From a virus, in IMG/VR virus record IMGVR_UViG_3300034073_003542, positions 145,848-209,847 of that record: a stretch of DNA of 64,000 nt; one strand, 5' to 3'. Shown here piece by piece: positions 48,105-54,925 of this stretch. The notes below the pieces were generated by a model. That model did not search any database and was not told the DNA's origin. It saw only the letters and a program-made list of their open reading frames with translations. The stretch's first letter is position 1, and each line of letters begins with the position of its first letter. Position numbers and translations under genes: made by a program.

Positions 48105-48617
48105 TAGGCTCTGACTGCCACAAGGTCTAAGATGAACCTAAAGATGGGCCGCGATCTGCCATCAACAAATCCATCCAGCCTCTTTTTGGCGAACAATTTG
48201 TCACTTTAGTAATTGGTCTGTTGGCGGTGAAAACCCGCAATGATTTGTAACGATGTTGTCTACTGCCCTGGTTACAAACATAGAAAATGTCAGCAGAACA
48301 GATAGGGATTAGTTGGTCATCTGTGTAAAAGACCATCAGTAAAGCTCAGTCGCTCACTCTCAAGAGAAGTCGCTTGATCTTAATACTTTCTTCCTAATTT
48401 TGGAAGGGAGTATTCTAGAACGCTAGCTCTAAGAGAAATCATCGTGTGAAGAAAAGGTTTTGAGAAGAATGGGGCGAAAAGGTAATTGGGAGATGAAGAG
48501 TAGTGCAGGCTGAAGATTTCCTGAATAGTAAGGAAATCAGAAGCCAAACGGAACTTAGGAAGAGTAAGAATAGAAACTAATAGAATCTAGTATAGAGAAG
48601 AATTTAGGAAACTCATG
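48105..48617 (+). ncRNA. Candidate large structured non-coding RNA, about 500 nt
   Basis: About 510 bases without a convincing gene, with higher GC than its flanks. Perfect hairpins include TTTGTAAC/GTTACAAA (48.24-48.28 kb), GCGG-TGAAAAC-CCGC, CTTCC/GGAAG and GATTTCC/GGAAATC, and two mutually exclusive hairpins near 48.30 kb (CAGAT/ATCTG and TGGTC/GACCA). A plus-strand promoter starts just before it. Size and phage setting recall large ornate RNAs such as ROOL and GOLLD, but I see no decisive consensus. Minus-strand transcription cannot be excluded. Confidence 0.4.
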
Positions 48618-48947
48618 TTATGTAATAAGTTTCTTCTCAGTGACGCCCAGGTGAACGGGCGAATCTTGGGATAGGTTATAGAAAATCCTAAGAGCTTTTT
48701 TTAGAGTCGCCAAATCTTCAAATAATCCTACGTCTGGGTCTATAAATTTCCCATCAGCATTATTAGAATTTATTGCTAATTTGAGCTTGCCACTTGGTCT
48801 TAAATAAAAGAGCGAGTCTTCTGTAGTTGTACAAAAAACATACTTAAATTCTTTTTCTGTATGGATAAGTTTTCCGTTTGTACCAAAAATATATGGATAT
48901 ACGGAAATATAAAATTCCCGAAAATACATAGTAGTTCCGTCAAACAT
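48618..48947 (-). CDS. RDF-type tandem family protein, 109 aa
   Basis: Last and most diverged member of the tandem array: FREFYISVYPYIFG, then LRPSGKLKLA, KALRIFYN and tail LGVTEKKLIT. Overlaps its neighbour by eight bases. Confidence 0.6.
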   Translation of the reverse strand: MFDGTTMYFREFYISVYPYIFGTNGKLIHTEKEFKYVFCTTTEDSLFYLRPSGKLKLAINSNNADGKFIDPDVGLFEDLATLKKALRIFYNLSQDSPVHLGVTEKKLIT

Positions 48948-49200
48948 AAATTTCTTTTTTAGTAATAGGTATATCTAGCACCACATTACTCTTATAAAAT
49001 AAAGAGAGGGCCGCTTCTATTTCAAAAAATTCATGAAAGGTATGTGTCGCTGCATCAATAATAATTCTAGGATTAGTTACTTCTCCCGCTTTACTTAAAT
49101 AACCCATTTCACACCAACAAAAATAATATTCATTAGTGGTCTCTCCCTCAGAATTATATGGGCCTGTGTATATCTCAAAATCTTTATATCTCCCAATCAT
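48940..49200 (-). CDS. RDF-type tandem family protein, 86 aa
   Basis: YKDFEIYTG, YYFCWCEMGYLSKAGE, FFEIEAALSLFYKS and tail IPITKKEIYV. The array arose by repeated duplication. Function unknown. Confidence 0.65.
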   Translation of the reverse strand: MIGRYKDFEIYTGPYNSEGETTNEYYFCWCEMGYLSKAGEVTNPRIIIDAATHTFHEFFEIEAALSLFYKSNVVLDIPITKKEIYV

Positions 49201-49439
49201 ATTAACTCCTTTTTGGTTCTTTGTATATGGGTGGGCGATCCATAATATTTAGCCAAAGTCTCTTCTACTGCTTCAATAGAAGGAAAATATGTTCTAATAC
49301 CTATTATAAGTTTTCCTTCCTCATCTAGATAAGTGTTAGATTGATTTGTTGTCGCCCAGTATAATGTGACACTATTTGTTTTTCCTAAATTGAATATTGA
49401 TACTCCCACCCAAAAGTCTTTATATCGTAATATGTTCAT
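49197..49439 (-). CDS. RDF-type tandem family protein, 80 aa
   Basis: YKDFWVGVS, LYWATTNQS, YLDEEGKLIIG, SIEAVEETLAKYYGS and tail QRTKKELI. The tail codons AAA AAG GAG also form the ribosome site of the next gene, which may partly explain the shared ending. Confidence 0.65.
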   Translation of the reverse strand: MNILRYKDFWVGVSIFNLGKTNSVTLYWATTNQSNTYLDEEGKLIIGIRTYFPSIEAVEETLAKYYGSPTHIQRTKKELI

Positions 49440-49720
49440 ACTAATTCTTTGTGGGTTCTAGGAATATCTAATTTGATGGGCGAATTATAATAAAGAGAAA
49501 GAGCTGACTCTACTTCTTCCAGAGAATAGAACCTATGTATCTCTGCATTAAATGCGGTATCTAGTGACCCTTCCTTAGATAAGTGCTTGTAAAAATAAGT
49601 AGAAGGAGTTCCATAAAAATAAATAGTTGCCCAGTATAAAGTTCTAAAATCATTAATAGAGTCAATAGGAGGTCTACCAGAAGTTATTTCAAAATCTCTA
49701 AATTGAACTCTTATAAACAT
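49436..49720 (-). CDS. RDF-type tandem family protein, first in array
   Basis: Start taken at the ATG at 49720, eight bases after the -10; the longer frame would begin inside the promoter. FRDFEITSG, LYWATIYFYG, SLEEVESALSLYYNS and tail IPRTHKELV define the family. Confidence 0.65.
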   Translation of the reverse strand: MFIRVQFRDFEITSGRPPIDSINDFRTLYWATIYFYGTPSTYFYKHLSKEGSLDTAFNAEIHRFYSLEEVESALSLYYNSPIKLDIPRTHKELV

Positions 49721-49728
49721 ATCCATCC

Positions 49729-49757
49729 ATTCTACCATAAACCCAATGGGTTGTCAA
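49729..49757 (-). promoter_or_regulatory. Sigma-70-type promoter of tandem family operon
   Basis: TTGACA-like, 17 bp, TAGAAT with TGG before the -10; close to the ATG at 49720, so leader very short or absent. Confidence 0.65.
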
Positions 49758-49759
49758 AC

Positions 49760-49812
49760 TCGCTGACTATCGCGCATGTTCCGAACTTATTAGTTTAGGA
49801 GGAACACGCCCA
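49760..49812 (+). repeat. Divergent copy of GCTGACTA element
   Basis: CGCTGACTATC, then TTCCGAAC and a GTTCC/GGAAC inverted repeat. Related to elements at 51594, 51894, 52157, 54867 and 62009, but the central hairpin differs. Confidence 0.45.
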
Positions 49813-49872
49813 CCCGTCTTTTTGGTGTACTATATTAGTGAATCAATATCTACCAATTAGGAGCACCCCCTT

Positions 49873-50202
49873 ATGGCCTTCAACTCTGCACCATCTGGTT
49901 ATTTTCCAAATATTAATGTAGGAGAAGTTGTAGGAGGAGTAACAGGTGTCTTTATTCCTTGGTCAGACTTAGAAGCTTTTGATACTTCTACTTCTGGAGA
50001 TATACGCCAATTAGCTTATGCTTTTAATCAAGGAATGTATAATGGATATTCTGGTTTAGCAACGGCAGATAAGCCTGACGAAATGACAATCAGACTCGCT
50101 AAAACTTTTCCAACTCCTGCTACTATTCGTCATACTTATACTAACATCTTCAATCTTGATTTTAATGCCGAACTAGTAATGACTCCGGAACCAACAGGCT
50201 AA
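49873..50202 (+). CDS. Phage hypothetical protein, 109 aa
   Basis: First gene of the plus-strand island, after AGGAG. Gly/Ser-rich N-terminus, then IPWSDLEAFDTSTSGDIRQL and ADKPDEMTIRLAKTF, a block seen in small phage proteins beside structural or nuclease genes. Function unknown; ends near-neutral with PEP TG. Confidence 0.65.
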   Translation: MAFNSAPSGYFPNINVGEVVGGVTGVFIPWSDLEAFDTSTSGDIRQLAYAFNQGMYNGYSGLATADKPDEMTIRLAKTFPTPATIRHTYTNIFNLDFNAELVMTPEPTG

Positions 50203-50203
50203 A

Positions 50204-50416
50204 ATGGATGAAAAAATTAAAAAACATATTCTAGAAATAGAACATAACATTTCTCAGATTCATAAGTTGTCTGAGTGTGTAGCTAATGTTTTAAATAATG
50301 AATGTGCCTTAATTAAGAATAATAATCCATTAGAAGATACAGAAAGTAAATGTAATTGTATTAAGCAGAACATTGCTAATGTTGAACAACTACTAGATGA
50401 AACAAAAAATACATGA
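50204..50416 (+). CDS. Small coiled-coil protein, 70 aa
   Basis: Heptad pattern with three cysteines (SECVANVL and CNCIKQ). Possibly a small helical bundle. Overlaps the HNH gene by four bases. Confidence 0.6.
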   Translation: MDEKIKKHILEIEHNISQIHKLSECVANVLNNECALIKNNNPLEDTESKCNCIKQNIANVEQLLDETKNT

Positions 50417-50745
50417 AACTATTTGGATTTAATTGGGGACTTACCAAAAAATCGTCAGAAGAACTTTTTGGCGGACGCGACCCTCAATGGGATGGGGTTC
50501 GTAAGCAACATCTTAAAAAAGAAAATTTGTGCCAAGCTTGTTTGACTAAAGATAATTTAGAAGTACATCATATAATTCCTTTTCATTTAAGGCCAGACTT
50601 AGAACTAGATCCAGCAAATCTAATAACTTTGTGTGCTCAAAAATGTCATTTGTTATTTGGCCATCTAATGAATTATAAATCCTATAATAGTAATGTTATT
50701 GAAGACTGTAAAAAGATGCAAGAAAATATCAAAAATCGCCCTTGA
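50413..50745 (+). CDS. HNH endonuclease, terminase-associated type
   Basis: 110 residues. LCQACLTKDNLEVHHIIP, then LELDPANLITLC and KCHLLFGH form the CxxC-H-H-N-CxxCH zinc and catalytic sites of the short HNH family that often lies beside phage terminase genes or acts as a mobile nicking enzyme. No terminase is seen here. Confidence 0.8.
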   Translation: MKLFGFNWGLTKKSSEELFGGRDPQWDGVRKQHLKKENLCQACLTKDNLEVHHIIPFHLRPDLELDPANLITLCAQKCHLLFGHLMNYKSYNSNVIEDCKKMQENIKNRP

Positions 50746-50769
50746 CACACGTTTTTCTTATGGTACAAT
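50742..50769 (+). promoter_or_regulatory. Sigma-70-type promoter, leaderless geometry
   Basis: TTGACA, 16 bp, TACAAT with TGG before the -10, six bases, then the ATG at 50776. Confidence 0.8.
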
Positions 50770-50775
50770 GGGTGG

Positions 50776-50955
50776 ATGGAACAAGAATGGGCGGTTGTTA
50801 ATAAAGATAGCAATTCCGTTTTTCTAGATCGCTCATTTCCAACACAAGAAAAAGCTCAAGAAGCTATACTACTATATTCAGTATATTTTGTTATTCCTGA
50901 TGTTAAAATTATTCCAAATAATGAAGTTAAGATTACTTTAAAAACATTGTCATGA
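50776..50955 (+). CDS. Small protein, 59 aa, likely leaderless
   Basis: ATG exactly six bases after the -10. Begins MEQEWAVVNKDSNSVFLD, alpha/beta. Stop overlaps the next start (ATGA). Unknown. Confidence 0.6.
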   Translation: MEQEWAVVNKDSNSVFLDRSFPTQEKAQEAILLYSVYFVIPDVKIIPNNEVKITLKTLS

Positions 50956-51140
50956 AAGAAGCGATTCCTATAAGTGTCTATTATTGCGCAGATAGAGACA
51001 TTTTTTGCTGGAAATTTATTCATTCCATAGGAAAGCCAGCATTTTATCCTTACCCAAAATATACAGACTTTCATAAGAAATGGATTGGGCGAAAAGAAGA
51101 ATTTCCTCCCCTACAAATAACAGAAAAAACATTAATATGA
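50952..51140 (+). CDS. WIGRKxEFP family protein A, 62 aa
   Basis: Aromatic-rich protein with KKWIGRKEEFPPLQITEKTLI at its end (quoted in parts: KKWIGRKEEF and ITEKTLI). Paralogue of the next gene and carrier of the ITEK tail motif. Confidence 0.6.
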   Translation: MKEAIPISVYYCADRDIFCWKFIHSIGKPAFYPYPKYTDFHKKWIGRKEEFPPLQITEKTLI

Positions 51141-51316
51141 TAGAAGGTATTCCACCCGATACTTATTGGGATGATGAACTAGATCTATTTTATCATATTT
51201 TTGAATTCTATGGACTACCCGCCAAATCATTTGAAAATATATATTTCACCCAAAAATGGATTGGACGAAAAGATGAATTTCCCAAACTGCCAAAAACTGA
51301 GAAAACTATAGTATGA
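51137..51316 (+). CDS. WIGRKxEFP family protein B, 59 aa
   Basis: ATG at 51137 overlaps the previous stop (ATGA). Shares FYxxxFxxGxPA, KWIGRKDEFP and a KTEKTIV tail with protein A, so a tandem duplicate. Unknown function. Confidence 0.6.
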   Translation: MIEGIPPDTYWDDELDLFYHIFEFYGLPAKSFENIYFTQKWIGRKDEFPKLPKTEKTIV

Positions 51317-51528
51317 CACTAATACAATATTCAGAGTGGTTGTTTTTGGGCGGATTATTTTTATGTGTGTGGCCCATTATATATCTTTTAATCTTCAAAA
51401 AATTATCAGAAGACTTAATGATCGCCTCTTTCATACTAGGAGCAATCATAGCAAACATAGGATTCTGGGTTTCCTTAGTGAAATGGATTGTATGGTTAGC
51501 TATTATTTCTATTGAAAATCGCCCATAG
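51313..51528 (+). CDS. Two-helix membrane protein, 71 aa
   Basis: Two to three hydrophobic segments; start overlaps the previous stop (ATGA). Last gene before the next plus-strand promoter. Confidence 0.6.
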   Translation: MTLIQYSEWLFLGGLFLCVWPIIYLLIFKKLSEDLMIASFILGAIIANIGFWVSLVKWIVWLAIISIENRP

Positions 51529-51553
51529 AACTCTTTTCTGCGTAACCAACCCC

Positions 51554-51581
51554 TTGACAGGCCGGATTTTTTAGATATAAT
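51554..51581 (+). promoter_or_regulatory. Sigma-70-type promoter
   Basis: TTGACA, 16 bp, TATAAT on the plus strand; a 25-codon frame starts four bases after the -10. Confidence 0.8.
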
Positions 51582-51584
51582 AGG

Positions 51585-51662
51585 ATGACAGCTAAGAGTC
51601 CTAAACATTTGGCTGACTATGAGCAACTAAAGCAAATCCGAAGGATCGGCTGGAACATCTGA
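51585..51662 (+). CDS. Possible 25-aa leader peptide within repeat element
   Basis: MTAKSPKHLADYEQLKQ continuing IRRIGWNI, directly after a promoter. Most other copies of the same element are interrupted by stops or shifts, so this may be chance coding of a conserved nucleic-acid element. Confidence 0.3.
   Translation: MTAKSPKHLADYEQLKQIRRIGWNI
51594..51656 (+). repeat. GGCTGACTA...AATCCGAAGGAT element, copy 2
   Basis: AGAGTCCT, GGCTGACTATGAGCAACT and a hairpin ATCC-GAA-GGAT. It forms the 5' leader of the transcript for the gene at 51677. Confidence 0.6.
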
Positions 51663-51676
51663 CTATAGGAATTTTT

Positions 51677-51895
51677 ATGAAGAAAAATCATGACGAATTA
51701 GAAGTTTATCCAATAGGCACTCAAGTTCTTATGTCAACAATGGAAGGTACTATTATTGGTATTCAAATCAGACATAACAATTATGTCTTGTATGAAGTTA
51801 GTTATTTTGATAAGGGCGAAAAGAAAACTCAGTGGTTAGAATCTCTGGAGATTAATCCTGAAGTTAAAGATAAGAAAAAGATAGGATTCCTATAA
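51677..51895 (+). CDS. Small beta-barrel protein, 72 aa
   Basis: YPIGTQVLMSTMEGTIIGI then IRHNNYVLYEVSYFDKGE and W-L-E are the pattern of small SH3/KOW-like proteins found in planctomycetes and phages. Flanked by copies of the GCTGACTA element. Confidence 0.65.
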   Translation: MKKNHDELEVYPIGTQVLMSTMEGTIIGIQIRHNNYVLYEVSYFDKGEKKTQWLESLEINPEVKDKKKIGFL

Positions 51896-51955
51896 GAGTC
51901 CTCAATAACTCGCTGACTACGAGCAACTGGGGCAAATCCGAAGGATAGGGAGAAA
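51894..51955 (+). repeat. GCTGACTA...AATCCGAAGGAT element, copy 3
   Basis: AGAGTCCTCAA, CGCTGACTACGAGCAACT, ATCC-GAA-GGAT. Between the genes at 51677 and 51962, so it also serves as the second gene's leader. Confidence 0.6.
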
Positions 51956-51961
51956 CAAATT

Positions 51962-52150
51962 ATGCAACTTCGTTGGTTACAAAATATTCTTCAATATTCT
52001 ACAATAGAAGTTGACGATAAGAATAATAGTAGAGAAGTCTGGCATGCGGTTCCCAGAGTAGAAGGGGACCAAATAGAAGTTGCTAGAAAAGTTATGCAGG
52101 AAGATAAGGAAGTACTTGATAAACTAGCCAAGAATTATTTGGGCGACTAA
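51962..52150 (+). CDS. Hypothetical protein, 62 aa
   Basis: Begins MQLRWLQNILQYSTIEV, has WHAVPRVEGD; soluble. Similar small proteins occur in phages. Unknown function. Confidence 0.6.
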   Translation: MQLRWLQNILQYSTIEVDDKNNSREVWHAVPRVEGDQIEVARKVMQEDKEVLDKLAKNYLGD

Positions 52151-52156
52151 TCAAGT

Positions 52157-52232
52157 GATCCTCAAATCTCGCTGACTATCATATTTTGGCTGACTACCGC
52201 CAACATTCCGAATCCGAAGGATTGGCTCAGAC
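52157..52232 (+). repeat. GCTGACTA...AATCCGAAGGATT element, copy 4 (double)
   Basis: Two GCTGACTA units (52170 and 52190 region) before TTCCGAATCC-GAA-GGATT. Sits at the convergent end between plus- and minus-strand genes. Confidence 0.6.
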
Positions 52233-52239
52233 ACGCCCA

Positions 52240-52449
52240 TTATTGTCTGGCGCTGTCAAATATTTCCATCTTTTCGATAGTCTTAATGGGAATATAAACA
52301 ACAGAACCACCATCAATAACCATAATCAAATTAGGATTCTGACATCCTTCTGAGGGCGAGTCATAAATTTTTCGCCCACCGCCTTTTGTTACAATAAGAA
52401 CTTTTGGGTCTTTCATCTTTGAAACCAAATCAACAGCACTAATCAACAT
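52240..52449 (-). CDS. Hypothetical protein, 69 aa
   Basis: Alpha/beta with SKMKDPKVLIVTKGGGRKIYD and a C-terminal VVYIPIKTIEKMEIF strand. Unknown. Confidence 0.6.
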   Translation of the reverse strand: MLISAVDLVSKMKDPKVLIVTKGGGRKIYDSPSEGCQNPNLIMVIDGGSVVYIPIKTIEKMEIFDSARQ

Positions 52450-52458
52450 TTTAGCTCC

Positions 52459-52641
52459 TTATACTATATACTTGCGGCGAACTTTAAGAGAACAGATATT
52501 CTCTTTATAAATTTGGTCAAACAATTCTGTGTCTACCATTTCTGCGTCTAGAGATTCAAACATCCACTTAGGAATTTCAATATGGTGAAACTCCCATGTG
52601 TTGTTGTGGAATAGAACATAAACCTCGGCCATATATCGCAT
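52459..52641 (-). CDS. Hypothetical protein, 60 aa
   Basis: Beta-rich start (AEVYVLFHNNTWEFHHIEI) resembling small phage proteins. One-base overlap with the upstream gene. Confidence 0.55.
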   Translation of the reverse strand: MRYMAEVYVLFHNNTWEFHHIEIPKWMFESLDAEMVDTELFDQIYKENICSLKVRRKYIV

Positions 52642-52817
52642 TATCTTAACCTATAAATTCCGTGATTTTCTTCAAATTCTTTCATATGATCAACAACAAT
52701 TTGACAAGCCATATCTTTTACATCTTCAAGATATTCTACTTCACCAAATTGTGACTCAAGTAAAACAATTAAGTCTTCCTGAATCTGTTCACTAATTTCT
52801 CTAATACTTTTACTCAT
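52641..52817 (-). CDS. Small acidic helical protein, 58 aa
   Basis: Start at 52817 gives the 8-base ATGAGTAA overlap. Helical, LIVLLESQFGEVEYLEDV. Unknown. Confidence 0.55.
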   Translation of the reverse strand: MSKSIREISEQIQEDLIVLLESQFGEVEYLEDVKDMACQIVVDHMKEFEENHGIYRLR

Positions 52818-53076
52818 CATCTTCTTCCTTTTCATAAAGATTACTCTCTAATGATTCCGCCCAATCTCTAACATTAGAATCGCGTATAAAATCAATAAGG
52901 GCATCACACGCCGCCGAGTTGTCTGACAGAAATACTTCGACCAGACTTCCAAAACGAAACCCATGAGGCTTATAGCCGAGAGCTTCAATGATTCTTTCCA
53001 AGTTTTTAAGGCCGCTATCGCCCTCAAAATTATGAATCTTTTCTTGATCCATAAACTCTTCAAGAAGTTCATTCAT
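52810..53076 (-). CDS. Hypothetical acidic protein, 88 aa
   Basis: Start at 53076 overlaps the upstream gene by eight bases. Helical with GLKNLERIIEALGYKPHGF and VEVFLSDNSAACDALIDFI; resembles small conserved phage proteins. Unknown role. Confidence 0.6.
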   Translation of the reverse strand: MNELLEEFMDQEKIHNFEGDSGLKNLERIIEALGYKPHGFRFGSLVEVFLSDNSAACDALIDFIRDSNVRDWAESLESNLYEKEEDDE

Positions 53077-53272
53077 CATCTTCTTCTACTCCAAGTATTT
53101 CTGGATAATACTCTAAAATCTCTGTTTCAAGTTGTTTGTGCGTATATTCATCTTTATCTTTACTTAAATAATCATAAGCTAATGAAGCTAGAGTATCTAT
53201 ATCCATACCATCAATCATCTGTTGGATATATTCATCTTGAATCTTATCACGATTTTCTGCGTTTATCAACAT
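53069..53272 (-). CDS. Small acidic phage protein, 67 aa
   Basis: EYIQQMIDGMDIDTLASLAYD followed by YTHKQLETEILEYYPEIL is a widespread small phage protein pattern, related to the gene at 43.3 kb. Function unknown. Confidence 0.65.
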   Translation of the reverse strand: MLINAENRDKIQDEYIQQMIDGMDIDTLASLAYDYLSKDKDEYTHKQLETEILEYYPEILGVEEDDE

Positions 53273-53302
53273 TTTTTGCTCCGTGTGTACTGTACGAATC
53301 CT

Positions 53303-53330
53303 ATTCTACCACCCTACTAAGGATTGTCAA
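53303..53330 (-). promoter_or_regulatory. Sigma-70-type promoter
   Basis: TTGACA, 16 bp, TAGAAT with TGG before the -10; overlaps the end of the preceding gene. Confidence 0.7.
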
Positions 53331-53517
53331 TAGTGGGCTTATTAGTATCGAAATATTGACAATTCACTAATTGGGTATGACAATAGTATCTATCGTATTC
53401 TATTCTAGACATATGTTCAATAGAATCATTAATAATAGAATCCCACTGCCAATCTTTTGGATTAGTATAAGTGTCATCAAATTCGATATTGAGCGTAACT
53501 ACACAGATTTTTTTCAA
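53317..53517 (-). CDS. Hypothetical protein, 66 aa (TTG start)
   Basis: TTG at 53517 with GGGAG seven bases upstream. Mixed fold, CVVTLNIEFDDTY. Unknown function. Confidence 0.55.
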   Translation of the reverse strand: MKKICVVTLNIEFDDTYTNPKDWQWDSIINDSIEHMSRIEYDRYYCHTQLVNCQYFDTNKPTIDNP

Positions 53518-53529
53518 GTCACAACTCCC

Positions 53530-53595
53530 TTACTTTCCTACGCAACATTGACAATATCCACAAATCACACATAGACCAAAAATCAAGTATACCAT
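53530..53595 (-). CDS. Cys-rich hydrophobic micro-protein, 21 aa
   Basis: MVYLIFGLCVICGYCQCC then VGK, after AAAGGAGG. A near copy (MVYCIFTLCVVCGLCGCCR) is at 62.2 kb. The start codon lies inside a promoter, so it must be transcribed from the one further upstream. Likely a membrane peptide. Confidence 0.5.
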   Translation of the reverse strand: MVYLIFGLCVICGYCQCCVGK

Positions 53596-53613
53596 AGACG
53601 CCTCCTTTGTCAA
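53586..53613 (-). promoter_or_regulatory. Sigma-70-type promoter overlapping micro-ORF start
   Basis: TTGACA, 16 bp, TATACT; the spacer contains AGGAGG and the ATG of the 21-aa frame. Confidence 0.7.
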
Positions 53614-53639
53614 GTAATGTAACAGGGCCAGAAGCCACC

Positions 53640-53668
53640 ATTGTACCACAGACGCCTGCTAGTCGCAA
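53640..53668 (-). promoter_or_regulatory. Weaker upstream promoter
   Basis: TTGCGA, 17 bp, TACAAT with TGG before the -10. Its GGCGTCTGTGGTA core recurs at 54.68 kb. Confidence 0.45.
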
Positions 53669-53687
53669 GTCGTTGGCATTACTAGAC

Positions 53688-53942
53688 TTAGGTTAGGTCA
53701 TTCTTCTTGGAGGTTTGATGAAACTGCCCCTCATTCCTTTCAAACTGGACAACTTCTCTATAAGTAGGCACAGTTAGCTGTCCAAAATAAAGATCGCAGT
53801 CCCTCAATACTACTTCACCATTTCTTTTTAACAGAAAATTAGTTACATTATCAAGCGAGTACGGGTCTAATGCTCCTTCGTGAAGGGCAATTACCTCATA
53901 ATGAATAGTGTCGAATTGATATTGGGCGATTACAGTTTGCAT
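53688..53942 (-). CDS. Hypothetical protein, 84 aa
   Basis: Beta-alpha protein, IHYEVIALHEGALDPYS and VVLRDCDLYFGQ. Unknown; no signal. Confidence 0.6.
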   Translation of the reverse strand: MQTVIAQYQFDTIHYEVIALHEGALDPYSLDNVTNFLLKRNGEVVLRDCDLYFGQLTVPTYREVVQFERNEGQFHQTSKKNDLT

Positions 53943-53959
53943 TATGTCCCTTTCAAAAA

Positions 53960-54193
53960 TTATAGAGAATACTCACAAAAAGATTTTAATGTATTATTAT
54001 ACACAGGAGAATGATAAACTCCAACACTCAACCCCCTTTGTTGATAAAAGACTCCCTTACGAAAGTCTATGGGGCCAATTTCGTGATCTATTTTTTGTAT
54101 AAAATCATTAGCATAATCTTCAGCCGCCCAATAATCAATAAATGACTTACAGTCTTCCACAGAATTGTCTCTTACTACAACAAAGGTATACAT
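53960..54193 (-). CDS. Hypothetical protein, 77 aa
   Basis: FVVVRDNSVEDCKSFIDYWAA suggests a small alpha/beta fold. Ribosome site is AGGAG formed by the end of the preceding micro-gene. Unknown. Confidence 0.6.
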   Translation of the reverse strand: MYTFVVVRDNSVEDCKSFIDYWAAEDYANDFIQKIDHEIGPIDFRKGVFYQQRGLSVGVYHSPVYNNTLKSFCEYSL

Positions 54194-54203
54194 TATATTT
54201 CTC

Positions 54204-54269
54204 CTAAATAGTAATTAACCAAAGCCAAGCTACACAAACACCAAAAATAAGCGATATATCAGTTATCAT
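54204..54269 (-). CDS. Membrane micro-protein, 21 aa
   Basis: ATG at 54269 after GGAGAAAATAA, overlapping the upstream stop by 11 bases. MITDISLIFGVCVAWLWL then ITI; one helix. Its TAG plus following bases make the next AGGAG. Confidence 0.5.
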   Translation of the reverse strand: MITDISLIFGVCVAWLWLITI

Positions 54270-54429
54270 TTATTTTCTCCATTAGTTTATCAAATTTTAT
54301 CTGACACTCTTCCATAGTTCCTTCCCATATAAAATGACCACCACAAAAAAACTCAATAGCCCCATCACACTCCTCATAAGAATCACACTGGAGAACTGGT
54401 CCCATTTCATTCATTATGGTGAATTTCAT
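54259..54429 (-). CDS. Hypothetical protein, 56 aa
   Basis: Start at 54429 follows GGAGAAAAAA; an ATG at 54495 in the same frame is possible but has no site. CDSYEECDGAIEFFCGGHF gives three cysteines in a small fold. Unknown. Confidence 0.55.
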   Translation of the reverse strand: MKFTIMNEMGPVLQCDSYEECDGAIEFFCGGHFIWEGTMEECQIKFDKLMEKINDN

Positions 54430-54538
54430 TTTTTTCTCCGTAGAGGGTTGGTTTTCTGGTTTTTCGCCCAAAACAATACTATTTTCTTTCTGCATAACCA
54501 AAGAGTCCCAAGGGGACGCAGACTATCCCAGACTATTC

Positions 54539-54566
54539 ACTATACCACACAAAACCAAAAAGTCAA
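54539..54566 (-). promoter_or_regulatory. Sigma-70-type promoter
   Basis: TTGACT, 16 bp, TATAGT with TGG before the -10. Confidence 0.6.
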
Positions 54567-54675
54567 GGGGTCAGCCTAACCTTACTTTTCGTACAGTTTT
54601 AGAATTAGAGGATTTTATAATAGATATTCTACAATTATTTTTTCTAATCCTCATATTATAGCACCTCTGCCTACT

Positions 54676-54704
54676 ATTATACCACAGACGCCCACCCGCC
54701 ACAA
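54676..54704 (-). promoter_or_regulatory. Weak promoter in gene-free region
   Basis: TTGTGG, 17 bp, TATAAT with TGG before the -10. Faces left into a region with no clear gene until 54.5 kb. Confidence 0.4.
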
Positions 54705-54786
54705 GTCTAGCATTATCAAGGGGTTACATCGAATCATTAGTCGCAATTTGGAAGGGGTCGAAACTAGTGATTGATTAGTAGGCAAT

Positions 54787-54849
54787 ATGTCATTTTGGCA
54801 GGGGGTTGCCATTTTGGCAGACGCGGTACAAAAGCTGCCATTTTGGCAT
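54787..54849. repeat. Palindrome locus 1 (CTGCCATTTTGGCAG type, three copies)
   Basis: Copies at 54787-54801 (variant), 54806-54820 and 54835-54849; the last two are 29 bp apart start to start. Located in the 620-base gene-free stretch between 54.5 and 55.1 kb. Confidence 0.75.
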
Positions 54850-54866
54850 ACAGACTCAAATCCTCT

Positions 54867-54925
54867 AAGAGTCTTCAACTGGCTGACTGTGCCATATCTG
54901 CCGAATCTGAAAGATTGGGCTGGAC
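54867..54925 (+). repeat. GGCTGACT...AATCTGAAAGATT element, copy 5
   Basis: The hairpin reads AATCT-GAA-AGATT where others read AATCC-GAA-GGATT: a paired change that keeps base pairing. Flanked by palindrome loci 1 and 2. Confidence 0.6.

Noticed and set aside
48127-48336. 69-codon open frame on the minus strand (MVFYTDDQLIPICS...)
   Set aside because: It lies inside the hairpin-rich non-coding region, has no ribosome site, no operon junction and odd composition; the RNA interpretation fits better.
51585-51662. Confident call of the LADYEQL peptide as a gene
   Set aside because: Most other copies of the surrounding element are interrupted in this frame; kept only as a low-confidence feature.
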